A DNA stretch of 9,188 bases, from contig JAJZVS010000140.1 in assembly GCA_021845555.1 (NCBI GenBank), positions 1 through 9,188 on the forward strand. Direction: 5' to 3'. The notes beneath the pieces were generated by a model. It was not told where the DNA came from. It saw only the letters and a program-made list of their open reading frames with translations, and searched no databases. Numbering within the stretch: position 1 is the first letter of the stretch; every line of letters begins with the position of its first letter. The DNA comes from Pseudomonadota bacterium (lineage in GTDB: Bacteria > Pseudomonadota > Alphaproteobacteria > Acetobacterales > Acetobacteraceae). Positions 5,006 through 9,188 of this stretch are shown one piece after another. Made by a program: the position numbers and the translations under genes.

Positions 5006-5874
5006 GCGGTGGTCCTTTCGATGGCCGCCGGCCTGCGGCGGCGGCGGTAATGCGGGTCCAGCGCGTCGCGCACCCAGTCCCCGATCAGGTTCTCGCACAA
5101 AACCAGCAACACGAGCGCAAGGCCGGGCAGCACCGACGGCCACCAGGCGCCGCTGAACAGGTACTGGTAGCCCTGCGCGATGCGCAACCCGAGCGACGGC
5201 GTGGTGACGGCAACGCCGAGGCCGAGGAACGACAGCGACGCCTCCAGCTCCACCGCGCGCGGAATATCCACCGAGACCTGCACGAACAGCGGTCCGAGCA
5301 CATTCGGCAGCAGATGGCGGAAGATCACCCGCGTGCGCGACGCACCGAGCAGCCGCGCCGCAAGCACGTAGTCCTTCTGCCGCTCCGCCAGCACGCTCGC
5401 GCGCACCAACCGGGCGTATTGCGCCCAGCCCACCAGACCGATCACCAGGATGACCTTCCCGAGTCCTCGCCCGGTCAGCGCCAGCACCGCCAGCGCGATC
5501 AGCACCACCGGGATCGACAACTGGATGTCCACCAGCCGCATCAGGATCGTATCGAACCAGCCATCTCCGGCCGCGCCGGCGACGAGCCCGGTCACGCCGC
5601 CGAGCACCACGCTGATCGCGACCGAGACGATGCCGGCGAGCAGGCTGACCCGCAGCCCGTAGATCATGTTGGAGGCGACATCCCGCCCCAGCCCGTCGGT
5701 GCCGAGCGGGTAGGTCCAGCTGCCGCCCTGGATCCACGCCGGTGGCGTGAGGCGCATCATCAGGTTCTGCTGCTGCGGGTCGTGCGGGGCGAGCAGCGGC
5801 GCAAAGATCGCCGCCAGCACGAGCAGCGCCAGGATGGTGCTCGCGACGGCGGGCGGGCGGGAAAACCTACCCAT
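5002..5874 (-). CDS. Peptide-type ABC transporter permease, DppC/OppC family
   Basis: This 290-aa inner-membrane protein is one of two permeases forming the channel of a dipeptide/oligopeptide-type importer. It has an N-terminal hydrophobic segment (about 11-30), the family block PLGTDGLGRDV (56-66) after a periplasmic loop, and further membrane spans at about 74-100, 108-134, 138-158, 197-220 and 248-266. The cytoplasmic coupling (EAA) loop reads DYVLAARLLGASRTRVIFRH starting at 168, followed by LLPN, and docks on the ATPase. It ends in a basic tail (HYRRRRR, 275-281). Its start overlaps the end of the DppB-type gene by 8 nt, and its stop overlaps the hydrolase start by 4 nt. It is therefore the middle of a tightly coupled operon. 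Which peptide or conjugate passes cannot be told from the permease. Confidence 0.93.
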   Translation of the reverse strand: MGRFSRPPAVASTILALLVLAAIFAPLLAPHDPQQQNLMMRLTPPAWIQGGSWTYPLGTDGLGRDVASNMIYGLRVSLLAGIVSVAISVVLGGVTGLVAGAAGDGWFDTILMRLVDIQLSIPVVLIALAVLALTGRGLGKVILVIGLVGWAQYARLVRASVLAERQKDYVLAARLLGASRTRVIFRHLLPNVLGPLFVQVSVDIPRAVELEASLSFLGLGVAVTTPSLGLRIAQGYQYLFSGAWWPSVLPGLALVLLVLCENLIGDWVRDALDPHYRRRRRPAAIERTTA

Positions 5875-6787
5875 GATGGCGCACCCGCGGGTCGAGAAGG
5901 CCGTAGGCCAGATCGACCAGGAAATTGATCACCACGAACATCGCCGCCACCACCAGCACATAGGCAAGAATGATCGGATAGTCGAGCCGGTAGAGCGCCT
6001 GCAAAGCCATCCGGTTCATCCCCGGCAGGGCGAAGATCGTCTCGGTGATCACCGCACCGGCGAACAATTGTCCGAATTGCAGGCCGAACACCGTGACGAG
6101 CGGCAGCAGCGCGGTGCGCAGCGCGTGCTTGAGGATCACCACCGGTTCCGACACCCCCTTCGCCCGCGCCGTGCGGACGTAATTCTGGCTGAGGGTTTCC
6201 AGCAGGGTGCTGCGCACCAGCCGGGTGAACAGGGCGATGCGGAAGAACGCCAGGGTGAAGGCCGGCATGATGTAATGGCGCAGGCTGCCGGCACCCGACG
6301 CCGGCAGGACATTGAACGCCACGCTGAAGAAATAGATCAGCAGGATCGCAAGGAAGAAGGTCGGCACCGAGGAGCCGAGCACGGACAGGCTGCGCAGCAC
6401 CCGGTCCGCCACTCCGTCGGGCCGTACCGCCGCCCAGATGCCGAATGGCACGCCGAGCCCCACGGCAACGCCCATGGACAGGCCCACCAGTTCCAGGGTG
6501 ACCGGCACCCGCTCCAGGATCAGGCGCATCGCCGGCTGGCCGCTGTAGTAGGACACCCCCAGATTGCCGTGCAGCACGCCCGCGAGATAGCGGCCGTACT
6601 GCACGACGAGCGGCCGGTTCAGGCCCAGCGCAGCCCGCAGCAGCGCCCGGGAATGCGCGCTCATCTGTTCCGGCGCCAGCACGGCGATGGGATCGCCGGT
6701 GGCGTGGATCAGCAGGAACACCAGGCTGACCACCACCCAAAGGGTGAACAGCGCCTGTGCAGCCCGAATGAGCAGGAACCGCCCCAT
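5867..6787 (-). CDS. Peptide-type ABC transporter permease, DppB/OppB family
   Basis: This 306-aa inner-membrane partner of the DppC-type permease has the family layout: a first membrane helix at about 9-29, a periplasmic stretch with LGLNRPLVVQYGRYLAGVLHGNLG (54-77; LNRP/YGRY/GNLG type), then further spans at about 97-120, 133-158, 172-190, 227-250 and 271-297. The EAA coupling loop begins YVRTARAKGVSEPVVILKHA at 203. It ends with the typical LLDPR motif (297-301). The ATG at 6787 lies 9 nt after the stop of the binding-protein gene, and no clear Shine-Dalgarno precedes it. Translation probably depends on ribosomes arriving from the upstream gene. Both permeases start with MGRF, a minor curiosity. 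Confidence 0.93.
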   Translation of the reverse strand: MGRFLLIRAAQALFTLWVVVSLVFLLIHATGDPIAVLAPEQMSAHSRALLRAALGLNRPLVVQYGRYLAGVLHGNLGVSYYSGQPAMRLILERVPVTLELVGLSMGVAVGLGVPFGIWAAVRPDGVADRVLRSLSVLGSSVPTFFLAILLIYFFSVAFNVLPASGAGSLRHYIMPAFTLAFFRIALFTRLVRSTLLETLSQNYVRTARAKGVSEPVVILKHALRTALLPLVTVFGLQFGQLFAGAVITETIFALPGMNRMALQALYRLDYPIILAYVLVVAAMFVVINFLVDLAYGLLDPRVRHHG

Positions 6788-6796
6788 CTGCGAGGG

Positions 6797-8371
6797 TTAT
6801 TTCCGCTGCATCTGCCAGGCGAGGATCAGCCCGTCCGGCCGCTCGTTCCAGACCACGCCGTTGGCAACCCCGGCGATCTCGTCCTGGAAATAGAGCGGGA
6901 TGTAGGCGATGTCCTTCCGGTCCGCGATCGCGTAGGCGGCGCGTTCGAGCTTGATGCGCGCGGTGTCGTCGAAGCTGTCGGCTGCTTTGGCCATCAGCGC
7001 GTCGGCCGGCTGGCTGCAATAGTGTTCGCGATTGACATGACCGAAGCCGTGCTTCGCATCCCGGCAGTGAAACAGCGAATTCCACGTCGAAAGCGGATCA
7101 ATGCTGCCCCAGCCGGCCAGGTACATGGTGAAATCGCCACGGTTCATCTGCGGGAAGAACACCGCCTTCGGGATCGCGTTCACGTGCACGGTGATCCCTA
7201 CAGGCTGGAGCATCCCGGCCAACGCTTGCGCCACCAGGGAATCCTCCAGATAGCGGTCGTTGGTCGCGTCCAGACGCACCGTGAAGCCGTGCGGATAGCC
7301 GGCCGCGGCCAGCAACTTGCGCGCATCCGCCAGGCTGTAGGGAAAGCGCTTGAGGCCGGGGTCGTACGACTCCATCAGCGGCGGCATGAACTGGGTGGCG
7401 ACGGTGGCCGCGTCGTTGAAGATCTTGGCGCGCAGCAGGCCGACGTCGATCGCCTCGTAAACGGCCTTGCGCACCCTTGGGTCGAGGAACGGATTCTTCG
7501 CCCCCGGCGCCATGCCCGGCGATCCGGTCTTGCGCCAGTCGTCCATCGCCAGATACATCGTGCGGGTACCGGGGATCGAGGTGATATGCGCCCGGCCGCT
7601 GTTCTTCACCCGGGCGAAATCCTCCGGATCGATCTTCTCGGCGATCTCCACCTGGCCCGACAGCAGCGCGGCGAGGCGGGTGGCGCCGTTCGGGATGCTC
7701 TCCAGCCGCACGAATTTGAATGCGACCGGCTTGCCCCAATAGCCTTTCCAGGCCCGCAGATCGAGATGGTCCTCGGCCAGCCACGACACGAAGCGATACG
7801 CGCCGGTGCCGATCGGGTGGGCGGCGAAGGCGGCGCGGCCTTCTTTCTCGATCAAGGCCTCCGGCATCACGGGGATGCTGGACAGATGGATCGCGAACAA
7901 CGGGTCCGGCCGGCTGAACGCGACATCGAGCGTGGTCGCGTTGACCACTTTGTAGCCGGTCACGTCGTTCACGAATTCCCGCATCTGCGACTTCGGGTTG
8001 TTCGCCGCATCCATGATGGAGCGACCGACATCCGCGGCCGTCATCGGCATCCCGTTCTGGAAGGTGACACCGCTGCGCAGCGTGAGCTGCCAGGACAGCG
8101 GGGCGAGATTCTTCCATGCCACGGCAATCCGCGGCATCGGCTTGCCTTGCGGGCTCAGGATCGTGACCGTGTCGAAGATGTTGCGCTGCCAGGATTCCGT
8201 TGTAGTCTCGCTGCGCATGATCGGATCGAGCGTGGTGGCGCCGCCTTTGAACGCCACCACCAGCGGGTGTTGCGCGCTATCGCCGGTCGCGGCGTGCGCG
8301 GCGGGCGGCAGCGCGAGCAGGCAGGCTGCGATCCCGCAGCTGCCGAGGAGCCGGGTGGTCCAGGATGGCAT
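6797..8371 (-). CDS. Periplasmic substrate-binding protein of a peptide-type ABC importer (SBP family 5)
   Basis: With the start chosen here the protein has 524 aa, normal for DppA/OppA-type binding proteins. Residues 1-27 form a Sec signal peptide: R7, a hydrophobic core about 8-21, and likely cleavage after AHA (25-27). Family features include the TLDP near the mature N-terminus (47-50), LRSGVTFQNGMPMTAADV (98-115), HPIGTGAYRFVSW (185-197), FLDPRVRKAVYEAID (295-309), and the WGSIDPLSTW segment (421-430). C436 and C452 could form a disulfide. A start ten codons earlier (8401) is possible in frame, but GGAGG at 8381-8385 sits 9 nt before the ATG at 8371 and falls inside such an extension. I see no ribosome-binding site before 8401. 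An IAAC (14-17) resembles a lipobox but lies too early and is followed by the hydrophobic core. The protein sets the operon's substrate specificity. Confidence 0.92.
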   Translation of the reverse strand: MPSWTTRLLGSCGIAACLLALPPAAHAATGDSAQHPLVVAFKGGATTLDPIMRSETTTESWQRNIFDTVTILSPQGKPMPRIAVAWKNLAPLSWQLTLRSGVTFQNGMPMTAADVGRSIMDAANNPKSQMREFVNDVTGYKVVNATTLDVAFSRPDPLFAIHLSSIPVMPEALIEKEGRAAFAAHPIGTGAYRFVSWLAEDHLDLRAWKGYWGKPVAFKFVRLESIPNGATRLAALLSGQVEIAEKIDPEDFARVKNSGRAHITSIPGTRTMYLAMDDWRKTGSPGMAPGAKNPFLDPRVRKAVYEAIDVGLLRAKIFNDAATVATQFMPPLMESYDPGLKRFPYSLADARKLLAAAGYPHGFTVRLDATNDRYLEDSLVAQALAGMLQPVGITVHVNAIPKAVFFPQMNRGDFTMYLAGWGSIDPLSTWNSLFHCRDAKHGFGHVNREHYCSQPADALMAKAADSFDDTARIKLERAAYAIADRKDIAYIPLYFQDEIAGVANGVVWNERPDGLILAWQMQRK

Positions 8372-8380
8372 CGATCTTAT

Positions 8381-8385
8381 CCTCC
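8381..8385 (-). promoter_or_regulatory. Ribosome-binding site that fixes the binding-protein start
   Basis: On the minus strand GGAGG at 8385-8381 lies 9 nt before the ATG at 8371-8369. It supports that start over the in-frame ATG at 8401, which has no comparable site upstream and would place a charged stretch before the signal peptide. Confidence 0.65.
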
Positions 8386-8450
8386 GGTCGGGTGTGGACA
8401 TGGCAGGCGGGACGGTGGTGCGCGGTCGGATCGCTCAGGCTTCGGTCTCG

Positions 8451-9188
8451 TCACGCCGGCACCTCGCGCGCGCCGGCGTGGACGATATCGTCGCGGATAC
8501 AGGCGCTGAATCGCCCCGGTTCGACCTCGCGCAGTGCCGGCCGGGCTGCGGCGCAGTCGGGCAGCGCGTGGCGGCAGCGGGTACGGAACGCGCAGCCGGA
8601 GGGCGGGTTGGCCGGGCTCGGCATCTCGCCTTCGAGCACGATCCGCCGGCGCGGCACCGTCGGGTCGGCCACCGGCACGGCGGACAGCAGCGCCGCGGTG
8701 TAGGGATGCAGCGGCCGGCGGCACAGCGCGCGGCTTTCCGCCATCTCCACGATATGGCCCAGATACATCACGGCAATGCGGTCCGCGATATATTCCACCA
8801 CCGCGAGGTCGTGCGCGATGAACAGCAGGGTCAGGCCCAACTGCGCGCGGAGATCGGCGAGCAGGTTCACCACCTGCGCCTGGATCGACACGTCGAGCGC
8901 CGAGACCGGTTCGTCGGCGACGATGAAATCCGGCGCGCAGGCCAGCGCCCGGGCGATCCCGATGCGCTGCCGCTGCCCGCCCGAAAACGCATGCGGGAAT
9001 CGCTGCATCGCCGCCGCCGGCAGTCCGACCATGGCGAGCAACGCCGCCACCCGATCGCGCCGGGCCGCGCGGGAGGCGGCCAGGCCATGGATCAGCAGCG
9101 GCTCCGCCAGCGCCTGCTCGATCGTCAGGCGCGGATTGAGCGCCGAGAACGGGTCCTGGAACACGAGCTGCATCCGCCGCCGGAACGG
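8451..9188 (-). CDS. Oligopeptide/dipeptide ABC transporter ATPase (DppF/OppF-like), N-terminal part beyond the window
   Basis: This gene supplies the ATP-hydrolysing subunit for the importer encoded next to it. The frame is open to the right edge, where PFRRR precedes MQLVFQDP. This is the Q-loop, so the Walker A part is outside the window and the ATG at 9173 is internal. Counting from that methionine: Q-loop Q6, signature FSGGQRQR (63-70), Walker B FIVADEP (83-89) with the D-loop SALD, and H-loop HD (121-122). The C-terminal extension typical of peptide importers follows, with LHPYTAALLSAVP (155-167) and four cysteines (C194, C200, C207, C225), the arrangement proposed to hold an iron-sulfur cluster in some relatives. 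The four-cysteine spacing is seen; cluster binding is not shown. It ends 79 nt before the binding-protein gene, a gap where I see no strong promoter or terminator. A DppD-type partner would be expected upstream, outside the window. Confidence 0.93.
   Translation of the reverse strand, partial: PFRRRMQLVFQDPFSALNPRLTIEQALAEPLLIHGLAASRAARRDRVAALLAMVGLPAAAMQRFPHAFSGGQRQRIGIARALACAPDFIVADEPVSALDVSIQAQVVNLLADLRAQLGLTLLFIAHDLAVVEYIADRIAVMYLGHIVEMAESRALCRRPLHPYTAALLSAVPVADPTVPRRRIVLEGEMPSPANPPSGCAFRTRCRHALPDCAAARPALREVEPGRFSACIRDDIVHAGAREVPA

Noticed and set aside
3785..5050. Open frame of about 421 codons on the plus strand, opposite the M20 hydrolase
   Set aside because: It is an antisense shadow rich in Arg, Gly and His, while the minus-strand frame has full AbgA-like motifs.
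5006..5737. Possible N-terminal extension of the M20 hydrolase, since the frame stays open to 5737
   Set aside because: The extension is the DppC-type permease gene in another frame. The 436-aa protein from 5005 matches AbgA length, and the ATGA overlap is a normal coupling arrangement.
8321..8332. Lipobox-like IAAC in the binding protein's signal sequence
   Set aside because: The cysteine at residue 17 lies within the hydrophobic core, and a good AHA cleavage site follows at 25-27, so ordinary signal peptidase I cleavage is more likely.
8372..8401. Alternative in-frame ATG of the binding protein at 8401, giving ten extra residues
   Set aside because: There is no ribosome-binding site before 8401, whereas GGAGG precedes the ATG at 8371 at good spacing and the shorter form has a normal signal peptide.
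5747..8509. Open frame of about 920 codons on the plus strand, antisense to the transporter operon
   Set aside because: It lies opposite four well-recognised genes and its product is an Arg/His/Gln-rich string with no family features. High-GC coding strands commonly leave such long antisense frames open.

Overview
This is a GC-rich window of about 9.2 kb with dense, strongly codon-biased genes and very few A+T-rich stretches. Gene content and protein sequences suggest an alphaproteobacterium, possibly of the Acetobacteraceae/Rhodospirillales. That placement is an inference from protein character and base composition, not a search result. I see no tRNA, rRNA, CRISPR array, insertion sequence or phage gene.

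Left part (1-1860). An MmgE/PrpD-family gene runs in from the left edge and ends at 1281. It converges on a small minus-strand gene (1346-1633) for a stand-alone ACT-domain protein resembling the small regulatory subunit of acetolactate synthase. Two strong hairpins lie between them. The 227-bp divergent gap between the ACT gene and ahcY is the most interesting part of the window. It holds a long interrupted hairpin (1646-1731, about 31 base pairs) whose outermost arm contains the ACT gene's Shine-Dalgarno sequence. A possible 15-residue upstream reading frame covers the other arm. The gap also has an A+T-rich palindrome (1815-1830) placed like an operator inside the ahcY promoter.

Middle (1861-3694). 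ahcY (S-adenosylhomocysteine hydrolase, 435 aa, compact form) is followed by hairpins and a 92-codon gene of unknown function with a strong ribosome-binding site. A short gap then separates it from a convergent minus-strand operon.

Right part (3695-9188). One minus-strand operon is read from the right edge leftwards: oligopeptide/dipeptide ABC ATPase (N-terminus beyond the window), periplasmic substrate-binding protein, two permeases (DppB- and DppC-type) and an AbgA-like M20 metallo-amidohydrolase. The last three genes are joined by a 9-nt gap, an 8-nt overlap and a 4-nt ATGA overlap. The simplest reading is an uptake-and-cleavage module: the transporter imports a peptide-like or N-acyl amino-acid conjugate, for example an aminobenzoyl-glutamate-like folate breakdown product, and the cytoplasmic hydrolase splits it. 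The actual substrate cannot be read from the sequence.
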